A stretch of 41,389 nt of DNA, taken from positions 1 to 41,389 of the forward strand of contig JAPLID010000161.1 of assembly GCA_026389285.1 (NCBI GenBank), written 5' to 3'. Numbering within the stretch: the stretch's first letter is position 1; each line of letters begins with the position of its first letter. Shown in pieces: positions 15,188-22,267 of the stretch. The position numbers were made by a program, and so were the translations under genes. This stretch comes from Cyanobacteriota bacterium. Lineage in GTDB: Bacteria; Cyanobacteriota; Cyanobacteriia; PCC-6307; Cyanobiaceae. The notes below the pieces were generated by a model. The model was not told where the DNA came from and searched no databases. It saw only the letters and a program-made list of their open reading frames with translations.

Positions 15188-15508
15188 ATGTCCACTCTCA
15201 GTACCGACCAACTCGACGACCTTCAGACCTTCCTCAAGGACTGGTTGCGTCACACCGGCCGCACCCAGTCCGATCTGCGCCGCGCCCTGAGGGCCTCCTC
15301 GATCCGCATGCCCGTGCTGATCGAGGAGCTGCAGCGCACTTTGGCCAAGGAGGGTCTGAGCGGCCTGGCGGCCCGGCTCTGCGGCATCGAACAGATGTGG
15401 CAGGGGGAGGATCAGGGCCTCGAGCGCGATGACTCCCACCCCGACTTCGATGATTCTCTTGGTCAGCTGGATCTGCTGCTCGAGGAGATTCGTCAGCAAC
15501 AGGCCTAG
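15188..15508 (+). CDS. Conserved-looking hypothetical protein
   Basis: This 106-residue soluble protein starts MSTLSTDQLDDLQTFLKDWL. The first 60 residues are helical with an arrangement suggesting a small DNA-binding or protein-binding fold (HTGRTQSDLRRALRASSIRM, then PVLIEELQRTLAKEG). The end is acidic. It has no motif I can tie to a named family. A GTG directly before the ATG is a possible alternative start. It lies between YkvA and a small exported protein, all on the plus strand with short gaps, so the four genes from 14779 to 16379 may form one unit. Confidence 0.65.
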   Translation: MSTLSTDQLDDLQTFLKDWLRHTGRTQSDLRRALRASSIRMPVLIEELQRTLAKEGLSGLAARLCGIEQMWQGEDQGLERDDSHPDFDDSLGQLDLLLEEIRQQQA

Positions 15509-15552
15509 CGAATAGCGGGCAGAGTGGCAGGGTCTTCCCGATCCGTCGATCC

Positions 15553-15858
15553 GTGTCCGGCCCTTCTTCCCCCTGGCTTTCCGCTTACCGCCTGCGACTG
15601 AGCTTCGGCGTGGGCAGCGGCCGCGCCGCCCTGTTGCTGGTGGTGGCCGGACCCGCACTGGGCTGCCTGGGCCAGCCCGCCCTGGCCCAGGTGGAAAGCT
15701 TCATGCTCAAGCCGGGCAGCAATGTCGGCCCCGCCACCCAGATCAAACCCACCAACTGCGTCAACGCCGCCGACGGCTCGGTCACCTGTGACACCAAGAT
15801 CGTGAATCCGCCTTCGGATACGCCCGCCATGCCCTCCTACCAGCCCTTCAAGAACTGA
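15553..15858 (+). CDS. Small exported protein of unknown function
   Basis: The 101-residue product starts at GTG (15553) with a typical signal peptide: a basic segment (YRLRLSFGVGSGR), a hydrophobic core (AALLLVVAGPALGCL) and a probable cleavage site after QPALA. The mature part of about 55 residues is short, with two Cys that could form a disulfide (TNCVNAADGSVTCDT) and a Pro-rich end. No family is recognised. Its stop overlaps the start of the PsiE gene (TGATG), implying translational coupling and perhaps a shared envelope function. Confidence 0.65.
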   Translation: MSGPSSPWLSAYRLRLSFGVGSGRAALLLVVAGPALGCLGQPALAQVESFMLKPGSNVGPATQIKPTNCVNAADGSVTCDTKIVNPPSDTPAMPSYQPFKN

Positions 15859-16379
15859 TGGCCTGGCTGAAGCGTCTGCGCAGCGACCGCGCCTATCTGG
15901 CGGTGGTCGATCGGGCGGAGCGTCAGCTCGCCAAGCTCCTCGGCGGTTGCCTGTTGCTGGTGCTGGTGGTGGCGGCCATTCAGCTGGTTTACGTGCTGGC
16001 GCTTGATCTGCTGCAACACCGCACCACCTGGATCGGTGAGCCCATGATCCGGCTGCTGGGCGATCTGCTGACCCTGCTGATCGGTCTGGAGGTGCTGCAG
16101 AACATCACCTCCTACCTGCGGCGTCGGGTGGTGCAGATCGATCTGGTGCTGCTCACAGCGATGACCGCCGTGGGACGCAAGGTGATCGTCCTGCCGCCCG
16201 GCTCCGAGAACAAACCCGTCCTGCTGGTCGGCCTTGGTTTCGCTGTGCTGTCGCTGGCGACCGCCTACTGGCTGGTGCGCCAGTCGGCACAGCTCAGCCC
16301 GGGGGCCAGAACAGAGCCAGCCAGATCGTCCCCGGATGGCGATCCGTGCGTTCCACCCGATGCCGGCGATGGGCACTGA
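15858..16379 (+). CDS. psiE: PsiE-like phosphate-starvation-inducible family membrane protein
   Basis: The 173-residue protein has four hydrophobic segments (GGCLLLVLVVAAIQLVYVLAL, RLLGDLLTLLIGLEVLQNI, QIDLVLLTAMTAVGRKVIVL and VLLVGLGFAVLSLATAYWLV). LIGLEVLQNITSYLRR followed by the AVGRKVIVL loop is characteristic of the PsiE family. The family is linked to phosphate starvation in enterobacteria; its biochemical role is unknown. The ATG at 15858 overlaps the preceding stop. The last 86 bases overlap, in the opposite direction, the end of the Nif11-cupin gene, and the C-terminal 28 residues there are Pro/Asp-rich and unlike a membrane protein tail. That suggests the original stop was lost and the frame extended. 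Confidence 0.82.
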   Translation: MAWLKRLRSDRAYLAVVDRAERQLAKLLGGCLLLVLVVAAIQLVYVLALDLLQHRTTWIGEPMIRLLGDLLTLLIGLEVLQNITSYLRRRVVQIDLVLLTAMTAVGRKVIVLPPGSENKPVLLVGLGFAVLSLATAYWLVRQSAQLSPGARTEPARSSPDGDPCVPPDAGDGH

Positions 16380-16815
16380 TCAGCAGGCTGTCGCCGCGGT
16401 TGAGCTCCTGCGGGTCAGGTTCATCGGCGAAGCGAATCAGGGCACTGCCCTGCAGCAGCGTCACCCATTCCTGCTCCGGCTGGTCGTACCAGAAGCCGGT
16501 CGGGCTTGAGGCCTCGCAGGAATGGATCCGCTCCAGCCTGAGCCCGGCGATCGCGATCAGCGGCTCAATCTTCTCGGCGCCCGGCTCCGGGCAGGGGCCC
16601 CCCAGCAGATTGCCGTCGCCGGCGGCAGTGATGTCGGTTTCGCCCCAGCGCCGCCCGATTTCAAATCCCTGCTGCCGGGCCAGCGCTACCACCTCCTGGT
16701 GATGACTGCAGCGCCTCAGGGCCTCGCGCAATTGCGGATCAGCCTCACTGCGGGCAACGAAGGCGTTGAGCTGCCGCACCTTCTCGAGAAACGCCTGCAG
16801 CTGGTCTTCGGCCAT
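16294..16815 (-). CDS. Nif11-domain / cupin-domain fusion protein
   Basis: This 173-residue protein joins two modules. Residues 1-55 are a Nif11 domain (MAEDQLQAFLEKVRQLNAFV, then ADPQLREALRRC and VVALARQQGFEIG), the module best known as the leader of cyanobacterial peptide precursors. Residues about 110-173 form a small cupin with EWVTLLQGSALIRFADE, LNRGDSLLISAHRRHRVE and a final IWLALFWPPG strand. The His residues of HRRHRVE are the likely metal or ligand site. There is no GG-type cleavage site followed by a Cys/Ser/Thr core, so it is not an obvious lanthipeptide precursor. The cupin may be an independent sensor or enzyme. Its 3' end overlaps psiE by 86 bases, convergently. It lies 17 bases downstream of the GNAT gene on the same strand. 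Confidence 0.82.
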   Translation of the reverse strand: MAEDQLQAFLEKVRQLNAFVARSEADPQLREALRRCSHHQEVVALARQQGFEIGRRWGETDITAAGDGNLLGGPCPEPGAEKIEPLIAIAGLRLERIHSCEASSPTGFWYDQPEQEWVTLLQGSALIRFADEPDPQELNRGDSLLISAHRRHRVERTDRHPGTIWLALFWPPG

Positions 16816-16832
16816 GGCAGTGAAGTGGGGAT

Positions 16833-17303
16833 TCAGGGCAGATCCCTGATCATCCGCCAGCGCCGGAACGGCTGGCCGGCAAAGAGCAGCTGCTCCTCGG
16901 CCTCGATGCGCCAGCCCAATCGCAGCAGCAGCGGTCTGGAGAGCTGGCTGGCTTCGGTGCGCAGCCTGCGGCAGTGCCGGCGCTGGGCCTCGGCTTCCAG
17001 GGCCTGCACCAGCCGGCGGCCCCGGCCCTGCCGGCAGGAGCGGCCGCGGCAGTAGAGCAGGGAGACACGATCGATCGGATCGAGCAGGGCGAAGGCCTCG
17101 ATCACCCCGGCATCGGTGGCGTCGCAGCTGGCCAGTCCGTAGCCCCGTCTTAGGCCCGTCAGCACATCGGGATCGCGTTCGGCATGGTGCGCCCAGGCGT
17201 CGATCTGGGCCGCCTCGTAGAGGCCCACCGCCTGGCTGAGCACGGCATCGCGGTAGATGGCGATCAGCTGGGGCTCGTCTGCGGGCGTCAGTTGTCGGAT
17301 CAC
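16833..17303 (-). CDS. GNAT-family N-acetyltransferase
   Basis: The 156-residue protein shows the GNAT layout: VIRQLTPADEPQLIAIYRDA at the N-terminus, a central beta strand (AGVIEAFALLDPIDRVSLLY), the acetyl-CoA pyrophosphate loop RGRSCRQGRGRRLVQALEAE (Q/RxxGxG/R type) and a C-terminal RLGWRIEAEEQLLF segment. The acceptor substrate is unknown. I choose the GTG at 17303 because GGAG lies just ahead of it and the fold begins there. Upstream ATG 17396 adds a low-complexity stretch that overlaps the divergent cytochrome start. It is followed after 17 bases by the Nif11-cupin gene, so both may be in one transcript. Confidence 0.82.
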   Translation of the reverse strand: MIRQLTPADEPQLIAIYRDAVLSQAVGLYEAAQIDAWAHHAERDPDVLTGLRRGYGLASCDATDAGVIEAFALLDPIDRVSLLYCRGRSCRQGRGRRLVQALEAEAQRRHCRRLRTEASQLSRPLLLRLGWRIEAEEQLLFAGQPFRRWRMIRDLP

Positions 17304-17378
17304 CGGCTCCGGCCGTAGAGGCGGAGCCCCATTCTGTGCGCGAGCCGCAAGGATGGGGGCGCTTCCTGATCCAGGTCT

Positions 17379-17771
17379 GTGCCGCGTCTCCTGCAATTAC
17401 TCGCCGGCCTTTTGGTTTCGGCCCTGTTGCTACTGCCGTTCAGCTGGCCATCGCCCGCCCTAGCCGCGGAGACACCGGCCGTCCAGCCCGCGCTCGCGCT
17501 GAGCGCAGGACCACAGCGGGGCCAGGAGCTGTTCGCGGCCCACTGTGCGGGCTGCCATATCGGTGGCGGCAACATTCTGCGGCGCGGCAAAACCCTGAAA
17601 CTGGCGGCGCTGGAGCGCCAGCAACTGGCCAGTCCCGAGGCGATCGCCCGAGTCGCCGCCGAGGGGATCGGCCAGATGTCGGGTTACGCCAGATTTCTTG
17701 GCGACGATGGTGCCGAGGTGGTGGCGCAATGGGTCTGGTCCCAGGCGCAGGCGGGCTGGCCAGCCACCTGA
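17379..17771 (+). CDS. Cytochrome c6-like protein
   Basis: The 130-residue protein starts at GTG 17379 with a signal peptide (LLQLLAGLLVSALLLLPFSW, cleavage near SPALA), directing it to the thylakoid lumen or periplasm. The mature domain has the c-type heme site GQELFAAHCAGCH near residues 48-60. GGGNILRRGKTLKLAALE follows, matching the GGNNVI-KTL segment of cytochrome c6. The likely axial Met is in GQMSGYARFLGDD, and the C-terminal helix VVAQWVWSQAQAGW matches the usual VAAYV-QA-W end. Cytochrome c6 carries electrons from cytochrome b6f to photosystem I, but c6B/c6C paralogues of unclear role exist. The Met-Ser instead of Met-Pro makes the true PetJ assignment uncertain. Confidence 0.85.
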   Translation: MPRLLQLLAGLLVSALLLLPFSWPSPALAAETPAVQPALALSAGPQRGQELFAAHCAGCHIGGGNILRRGKTLKLAALERQQLASPEAIARVAAEGIGQMSGYARFLGDDGAEVVAQWVWSQAQAGWPAT

Positions 17772-17891
17772 AGCGCTCGGCCCATCCGGCTCTGCTTCTG
17801 CCGTTGCGGTTGTGGCACATCGCCGGGAGCGAGGACCCTGTGACAGCATTGGTAGTGTCTTTCTGCTCGCTTCGGTTGCTTCGTCTGTAAC

Positions 17892-17911
17892 TATTAATAC
17901 ATTAGTTAATA
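17892..17911 (+). promoter_or_regulatory. AT-rich 20-bp dyad before the outer-membrane protein gene
   Basis: TATTAA (17892-17897) and TTAATA (17906-17911) form a perfect 6-base inverted repeat with an 8-base spacer, ending nine bases before the start codon. It lies in a marked AT-rich patch in otherwise G+C-rich DNA. The patch probably holds the promoter, and the dyad could be an operator or overlap the transcription start. No typical Shine-Dalgarno motif precedes the ATG. Confidence 0.45.
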
Positions 17912-17920
17912 ACCTGTTTG

Positions 17921-18823
17921 ATGTCTGCCAATCTTTTCAAGCTCGCTTTGCGTGGAACCGGCGCTGCTGCCGTCAGCGCTCTGGTAGCGGCCCCTGCCCT
18001 GGCCATCCCCCAATCCGGGGCTGACCAGCTGCGGCTTGAAGCCCCCCAAGCGGCCTCAGCCCAGCCGCTGGAGATCGCCCAGGCCTACGTCCCCTTGGTG
18101 GGCGATGTGGGAACCGGTGGCTACGAGCAGGCCAAGGGGTGGTACTTCACCCTCGGCGCCGGTGCCTCCGCTCCCCAGGACCGCACGACCCGCGTTGATG
18201 CCGGCCCTGACGACACGTCCATCCCGCTCGACACGTCCTACGGCGGTGGCTTTGCCCTCGACACCGGCATCGGTTACGACTTCGGCGCCATCCGCACCGA
18301 ACTCACCTATTCCTATAACCGCGCCAGCCTCAATGATCTGAGCGTCAATGACAACGGTCGTGACTTCAGCACCAGCAATGTCAGCGGTGCCATCAACAAG
18401 AACGACGTCTTCGCCAGTGCCTATGTCGACTTCCCCTTCGGTCGCTGGTCGCCGTATATCGGTGGTGGTATCGGCTATTCGAACCTCAGCACTCCCAGCT
18501 TCACGATTGAAAACCAGCGCTACGGCGATCTCAGCTACGGCGGCTTCGGCTGGCAGGCCAAGGCTGGTATCTCTTATGCCTTGAGCTACAACTGGGATGT
18601 CTACGCCGAAGGCGTTTACCAGGGCATGTCCGGTCATGACACCGACAGCGACGTTCACTTCGGTTCATTCAACAACTGGGGCGGCAAGCTCGGCTTCCGC
18701 TATCGCTTCGCCAAGCCCGCCGTTGCCGTGGTGGAGGCAGCCCCTGCTCCCGCTCCCGTTTATGTGCAGCCTGCGCCGGCCCCCGCTCCCGAGCCCGCTC
18801 CCCCGGTGCGCGGCCTCTGGTGA
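17921..18823 (+). CDS. Outer-membrane beta-barrel protein (OmpA/Opa-like small barrel)
   Basis: The 300-residue protein has a signal peptide (residues 1 to about 29, ending APALA). A short Gln/Ala-rich stretch follows, then a barrel domain of alternating aromatic strands: GWYFTLGAGASAP, SYGGGFALDTGIGYDFGAIR, ELTYSYNRA, FASAYVDFPFGRWSPYIGGG, GGFGWQAKAGISYALS, WDVYAEGVYQG and LGFRYRF. This is the pattern of eight-stranded surface barrels. The C-terminus is a Pro/Ala-rich tail (PAPAPVYVQPAPAPAPEPAP) that might cross the periplasm or contact peptidoglycan. Codon choice is strongly biased toward common codons, suggesting high expression. The gene has its own AT-rich promoter region and a strong terminator, so it is probably monocistronic. 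Confidence 0.87.
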   Translation: MSANLFKLALRGTGAAAVSALVAAPALAIPQSGADQLRLEAPQAASAQPLEIAQAYVPLVGDVGTGGYEQAKGWYFTLGAGASAPQDRTTRVDAGPDDTSIPLDTSYGGGFALDTGIGYDFGAIRTELTYSYNRASLNDLSVNDNGRDFSTSNVSGAINKNDVFASAYVDFPFGRWSPYIGGGIGYSNLSTPSFTIENQRYGDLSYGGFGWQAKAGISYALSYNWDVYAEGVYQGMSGHDTDSDVHFGSFNNWGGKLGFRYRFAKPAVAVVEAAPAPAPVYVQPAPAPAPEPAPPVRGLW

Positions 18824-18839
18824 TCACCGACTTTGTTGA

Positions 18840-18878
18840 ACAGATCAGATCTCCCGGGATTTGATCTGTACTTTTTTT
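18840..18878 (+). terminator. Rho-independent terminator of the outer-membrane protein gene
   Basis: ACAGATCA (18840-18847) pairs with TGATCTGT (18862-18869), and a run of seven T follows at 18872-18878. It starts 17 bases after the stop of the barrel protein. It is the clearest intrinsic terminator in the window. Confidence 0.85.
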
Positions 18879-18894
18879 CGGCACAGGACCGTGT

Positions 18895-19161
18895 TCAGAA
18901 CGCCTGGATCCACGGATACACGCGGATCTCGGTCCAGATGCCTTCGCGCCAGTAGATGTCGTTGTGGAGCAGGGTTTCCACCTGCTCCTGGCTCTCGGCC
19001 TCATAGATGCCGAAGACATGGGTGCTGCCTTCGGTGGGGCCGAGGGTGATCAGCAGGCCGTCGTCCTTCTGGCGCTGAAGCCCTTCCAGGTGCTCCTGCC
19101 GGAAGGGCCCGCGTTGATCGAGGGCGTTGTCGCAGTAGGTGCCCCAGAGGACGTATTTCAT
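18895..19161 (-). CDS. YciI-family protein
   Basis: This 88-residue protein has the dimeric ferredoxin-like YciI fold pattern: MKYVLWGTYCDNALDQRGPF, then REHLEGLQRQ-type helix (QEHLEGLQRQKDDGLLITLG) and the strand and helix THVFGIYEAESQEQVETLLH with NDIYWREGIW. The conserved Asp/His pair seen in many YciI members is partly present. Function is unknown in most organisms; some members act as small dehydrochlorinase-like or accessory proteins. The ATG at 19161 is 25 bases after the stop of the Nif11-like gene, so the two are probably co-transcribed. It converges on the barrel-protein terminator. Confidence 0.85.
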   Translation of the reverse strand: MKYVLWGTYCDNALDQRGPFRQEHLEGLQRQKDDGLLITLGPTEGSTHVFGIYEAESQEQVETLLHNDIYWREGIWTEIRVYPWIQAF

Positions 19162-19186
19162 GCTGGGGAAGCGCCAGCCGGGCGGC

Positions 19187-19468
19187 TCAAAGGAGGGATT
19201 CGCGCCGCAGGAAGACGCGAATCAGCTTTTCGTCCATCAGTCCTTCGCGGGAGTAGGGCTGTTCGTTGCAGAGCTGGAAGACGCTGATCAGGGTCTCGGC
19301 CCGGAACGTCTGGCCGGCGGCCCTGGCGATGTCGCTGACCTCCATGGCGGTCATCACCAGATTGAGTTGCTCCCGCAGGGCCGGTTCCGGCTGGATGCGG
19401 CCCAGGAAGGTAAACAGCTGGTCGAGTTCGTTGCGATCGAGGGGATCGCGATCGGGGGTGTCGCTCAT
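19187..19468 (-). CDS. Small Nif11-like hypothetical protein
   Basis: The 93-residue soluble, acidic and helical protein reads LDQLFTFLGRIQPEPALREQ, then LVMTAMEVSDIARAAGQTF. The phasing resembles a Nif11 domain (a helix of the type LxxFLxxIxxxPxLxxxL followed by a short helix and an AxxxG turn). A second part, SREGLMDEKLIRVFLRR, is unfamiliar. It lacks any leader-type cleavage motif or a modifiable core, so a peptide-precursor role is unlikely. The Nif11 match is weak and based on spacing only. It sits between trpA (124 bases upstream on the same strand) and the YciI gene. Confidence 0.65.
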   Translation of the reverse strand: MSDTPDRDPLDRNELDQLFTFLGRIQPEPALREQLNLVMTAMEVSDIARAAGQTFRAETLISVFQLCNEQPYSREGLMDEKLIRVFLRRESLL

Positions 19469-19592
19469 CGGGTGGGCCAGATCATGGGCTCATAGTGACC
19501 CGTGCCCCCACCCGGCGTCTACCGGGAGCCAGCGTTAAGGAACCGCGATTGCGGCCCTGTCCATCCGCTGAAGATCGATCCGGCGCCGTGGC

Positions 19593-20432
19593 TCAGGCGT
19601 CGAGGGCGCTGCGCAGTTCGGCGCAGAAGCGACCCGCCGCTGCAGCCACGGACTCTCCGGCCTGGTGGGCCTGGTCCATCACTTTGACCAGGGCACTACC
19701 GACGATGGCGCCATCGGCCCCCCAGTCGCGCACCTGGCGGGTCTGCTCCGGCCCGGAGATGCCGAAGCCCACCGCCACGGGCGTGGGCCCCTGCTGCCTG
19801 AGCTGCTGCACCAGAGGCCCCACCCGGGATTCCAGGTTGGTGCGCACGCCGGTGACACCGGTGACACTGACCAGATAGGTGAAGCCGCGACTGGTGGCAT
19901 GGATGCGGGCCATGCGGGCCACCGGCGTGGTCGGGGCCACCAGCAGGATCAGATCGAGGCCGGCGGCGGCGGCGATCGCCGACAGTTTCTCCGCTTCCTC
20001 CAGCGGCAGATCGGGCACCACCAGGCCGGCCGCTCCGGCCGCCGCCGCATCGCGGCAGAACGTTTCCATGCCGCGATTGAGCAGGGGGTTGCTGTAGGTG
20101 AACAGCACCACCGGGATCATCAGCTCTCCGGCCAGGCTGGCCAGCATCGTCAGCACCGAGCCGGGGGTGGTGCCGGCCGCCAGCGCCCGGCTGGCCGCGG
20201 CCTGGATCACCGGACCATCGGCGAGCGGATCGCTGTAGGGGATGCCCAGTTCGATCAGATCGGCCCCCGCCGCCTGCAGGGCGAGCAGGGTGGCCCGGGT
20301 GATGCTGAGGTCGGCGTCGCCGGCCATCAGAAACGGCATCAGCGCGCAGCGGCCGGCCTGCCTGAGAGCGGCGAAGCGACGCTCGATCGCGGTGGGAGTG
20401 CTGGCGGTGGTGGCCGGGGTGGTGGCGCTCAT
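19593..20432 (-). CDS. trpA: Tryptophan synthase alpha subunit
   Basis: The 279-residue TIM-barrel enzyme splits indole-3-glycerol phosphate, passing indole to TrpB. The catalytic Glu and Asp are in [20 protein letters not shown], the family signature. Other landmarks are [10 protein letters not shown] at the N-terminal strand, [34 protein letters not shown] and the flexible loop [14 protein letters not shown], followed by GFGISGPEQ and GAIVGSALV for phosphate binding. It is complete, with normal length. The ATG at 20432 is preceded by 360 bases without a gene, so it probably has its own promoter. The cluster ndhL–DUF3007–trpA is a recurrent cyanobacterial arrangement. Confidence 0.96.
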   Translation of the reverse strand: MSATTPATTASTPTAIERRFAALRQAGRCALMPFLMAGDADLSITRATLLALQAAGADLIELGIPYSDPLADGPVIQAAASRALAAGTTPGSVLTMLASLAGELMIPVVLFTYSNPLLNRGMETFCRDAAAAGAAGLVVPDLPLEEAEKLSAIAAAAGLDLILLVAPTTPVARMARIHATSRGFTYLVSVTGVTGVRTNLESRVGPLVQQLRQQGPTPVAVGFGISGPEQTRQVRDWGADGAIVGSALVKVMDQAHQAGESVAAAAGRFCAELRSALDA

Positions 20433-20792
20433 CGGCGCGGGAAGGCTGGCGTTGGCTCCGAGACTACGGGGCAGGGGCGTGCCCGCCTGGACGCAGGCCT
20501 GGGAGCCTGCACAGCCCCAGCAGGCCAGGAGCGTGCGATGAAGACACCCCGGAGCTCCTCCGATTGCCGGGTCGCTGCCAGATCACGCCCTGCAGATGGA
20601 CCTGGCTCTACCTGCCAAGAGCGATCGGGTTGCGACGCTCTCAGGCGGAAGAGTGTTGCTCTCCGGGGCAAGCTGTGCACTACGGCGCAAGCGGTGCACT
20701 ACGGCGCAAGCGGTGCAGAGGGGCTGATCCGGAGGCGGCTTGCGGTTGGGTCGGCCATAGCCGCCAGGAGAACCCCGATCACTCCGTTGGGC
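20433..20792. other. Intergenic region between DUF3007 and trpA, with tandem repeat
   Basis: No convincing gene lies here. The region should hold the trpA promoter on the minus strand. A 19-base tandem repeat is the only clear structure. Open frames crossing it on the plus strand lie antisense to trpA and lack recognisable protein features. Confidence 0.6.
20668..20717 (+). repeat. 19-bp tandem repeat (about 2.6 copies)
   Basis: GTGCACTACGGCGCAAGCG occurs exactly twice in tandem (20675-20693 and 20694-20712), preceded by a partial unit ending GCAAGCT (20668-20674) and followed by GTGCA (20713-20717). It lies in non-coding DNA upstream of trpA. Confidence 0.9.
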
Positions 20793-21128
20793 TCACATCT
20801 CCGCATCCGCCTGGATCTGTCCAACTTCGGCCAGCAGCTTCATCTGTTCTTCGGGGCTGAGGGCGTCGAACTTGGCCTGAAGTGCCTCATCGGTGATGGC
20901 GTCGTAGGCGCTGCGGTACTGACGCCGCTGCTCCATGTAGGTCATCTTGCCGGTGACCACCCGCAGCAGATAGCTGCTGGTCCAGCCCACCACGATCAGC
21001 ATCAGGATCGCGGAGGCGGCGATACCCGGTCCGAAACCTTCAAGTCCGCTGGCTTGAAAGCCCACGTAGCCCAGGCCGCCGAGGCCGAAAACGGCCAGAC
21101 CCAGCAGCACGACGCTTCGTCGGGTCAC
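20793..21128 (-). CDS. DUF3007-family membrane protein
   Basis: The 111-residue protein starts at GTG 21128, overlapping the ndhL stop (GTGA). It has two hydrophobic helices ([20 protein letters not shown] and [20 protein letters not shown]). A soluble tail follows with [20 protein letters not shown] and [14 protein letters not shown]. The family is found in cyanobacteria and plastid lineages, usually beside ndhL; its function is not established. Position and coupling suggest a role in assembly or stability of the NDH-1 complex, which is inference. A longer frame upstream would overlap ndhL and is not used. Confidence 0.85.
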   Translation of the reverse strand: MTRRSVVLLGLAVFGLGGLGYVGFQASGLEGFGPGIAASAILMLIVVGWTSSYLLRVVTGKMTYMEQRRQYRSAYDAITDEALQAKFDALSPEEQMKLLAEVGQIQADAEM

Positions 21129-21403
21129 GCTCGGGAGGCTCCCTGACCGGCCATGCGCAGATTGATGAAGGGCGCGAACAGGATCAGGCCTGGGAAGAAC
21201 AGAAACACCAGGCCGTAGACGGCCGTGCGCTCGATCTTGCCCATCAACGTCCAGCGCCTGACCATCCACCAGTAGAGAGCCAGGGGAACCACCACCAGGT
21301 AGGCCCCGGCCAGGGCGACGTACAGAGCCAGCACCAGCACGGTCTCGCCGGACAGCTGGAACGGCAGCTCAAACGGAAGCGCCGCGGTGATCGGGCTCAA
21401 CAT
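21125..21403 (-). CDS. ndhL: NAD(P)H-quinone oxidoreductase subunit L
   Basis: This 92-residue membrane subunit of the cyanobacterial NDH-1 complex, needed for respiratory and cyclic electron flow, shows its conserved core: [20 protein letters not shown], the basic loop [18 protein letters not shown], and [20 protein letters not shown]. Two helices span the thylakoid or plasma membrane. I choose the ATG at 21403 (preceded by CCAGGG); a TTG at 21433 would add ten residues. The stop overlaps the DUF3007 start by four bases. It lies 57 bases from the divergent tRNA-Leu gene. Confidence 0.93.
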   Translation of the reverse strand: MLSPITAALPFELPFQLSGETVLVLALYVALAGAYLVVVPLALYWWMVRRWTLMGKIERTAVYGLVFLFFPGLILFAPFINLRMAGQGASRA

Positions 21404-21460
21404 CCCTGGCAGGGGCACGGCACGCAAGGCCAACGGAGCGCAAATCTAGGATGGCCGAGC

Positions 21461-21544
21461 GGGGGCATGGCGGAAGTGGTAGACGCAGCGCACTTAAAAT
21501 GCGCAGACGGCGACGTTGTGGGGGTTCAAGTCCCCCTGCCCCCA
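21461..21544 (+). tRNA. tRNA-Leu (anticodon UAA), without intron
   Basis: The acceptor stem GGGGGCA pairs with TGCCCCC (21537-21543), followed by discriminator A at 21544; CCA is not encoded. The anticodon stem GCGCA/TGCGC closes the loop CTTAAAA, with anticodon TAA. There is a long variable arm, and a T arm of GGGGG-TTCAAGT-CCCCC, as expected for a class II leucine tRNA. In many cyanobacteria this gene holds a group I intron in the anticodon loop; here the loop is uninterrupted. Confidence 0.97.
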
Positions 21545-21797
21545 TCTTTCCGCTCTGCTGGGCGTGTCTGGCAGGGCCGGTTGCAGCCCGGTCCCAGGCG
21601 GCGCTGGAGAATCTCTGTGCCTTGGTCAAGGCCACCTGCCTCTGAGGGCTTCCCAGCGCTCCGATCAACAGGTCTCTCAGCCCACCTGACTGCTTATCTC
21701 CTGGCGCCGGTGCGGCTGAGCAACGGCGTGTTTCTGTTCGGGTCAAGGCGCTTCGGGCTCGGCACACTTGCACCAGCCAGTTTCCGGGAGCGCTCTG

Positions 21798-22267
21798 ATG
21801 GCGATGCAGCCGCACAAACCGGTTCAGGACTTCTTCTCGTTCATCCTCGGGGCGGTGCTGCTGAGCACCGGCGTGTTCCTGTTCTTCAATCAGGTGCTGG
21901 TCGGTTCCCATGGCTTCGGCATGGCCGGCCGTTTCGGCCTGCGTCGCGGCCTGGGTGGCGGCGGCATGCTCGGTTATGGCGGTGGCTATGGAGGTGGCTG
22001 GGGTGGTGGCTTTGGAGGGGGCTGGGGTGGCGGACCCCTGGCCCCCGGCAGTGGTTTCGGCCTGCTGCTGATTCCCCTGACGGTGGGGGTGTGTCTGCTG
22101 TTCGCCCTGCCTCCCTGGCGGCGATGGCCGCCGGCATCCTGCAGACGCTGTTCGTGCAGTTCCAGCCCACCACGCTCTGGAATCTGCTGATGATGTTGGC
22201 CCTGATCGGCAGCGGCGGTGGTCTGATGTTCCGTTCCTTGATGGGTTACGACGATGGCCAGGAGTGA
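21798..22267 (+). pseudogene. Glycine-rich small membrane protein gene, apparently frameshifted
   Basis: The ATG at 21798, with GGGAG upstream, starts MAMQPHKPVQDFFSFILGAV, a membrane helix. A Gly/Trp-rich middle follows (GYGGGYGGGWGGGFGGGWGG), then a second helix LLLIPLTVGVCLLFA near 22068-22112. In that frame the sequence turns into low-quality Arg/Ser/Cys text. In the frame reached by a -1 shift it continues as AAMAAGILQTLFVQFQPTTL, WNLLMMLALIGSGGGLMFRS and a short acidic end to the TGA at 22267. The two halves look like one protein, broken by loss of one base or of a 3n+1 segment near 22080-22130. Sequencing error is possible. The end overlaps the next gene start (22254) by 14 bases, as in an intact operon. 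Confidence 0.6.

Noticed and set aside
19665..21146. 493-codon open frame on the plus strand
   Set aside because: It runs antisense through trpA, the repeat region and DUF3007; composition is low-complexity and no family motif appears.
22080..22130. Programmed -1 frameshift in the glycine-rich membrane gene
   Set aside because: No classical X-XXY-YYZ slippery heptamer or clear downstream pseudoknot was found; a simple indel explains the break better.
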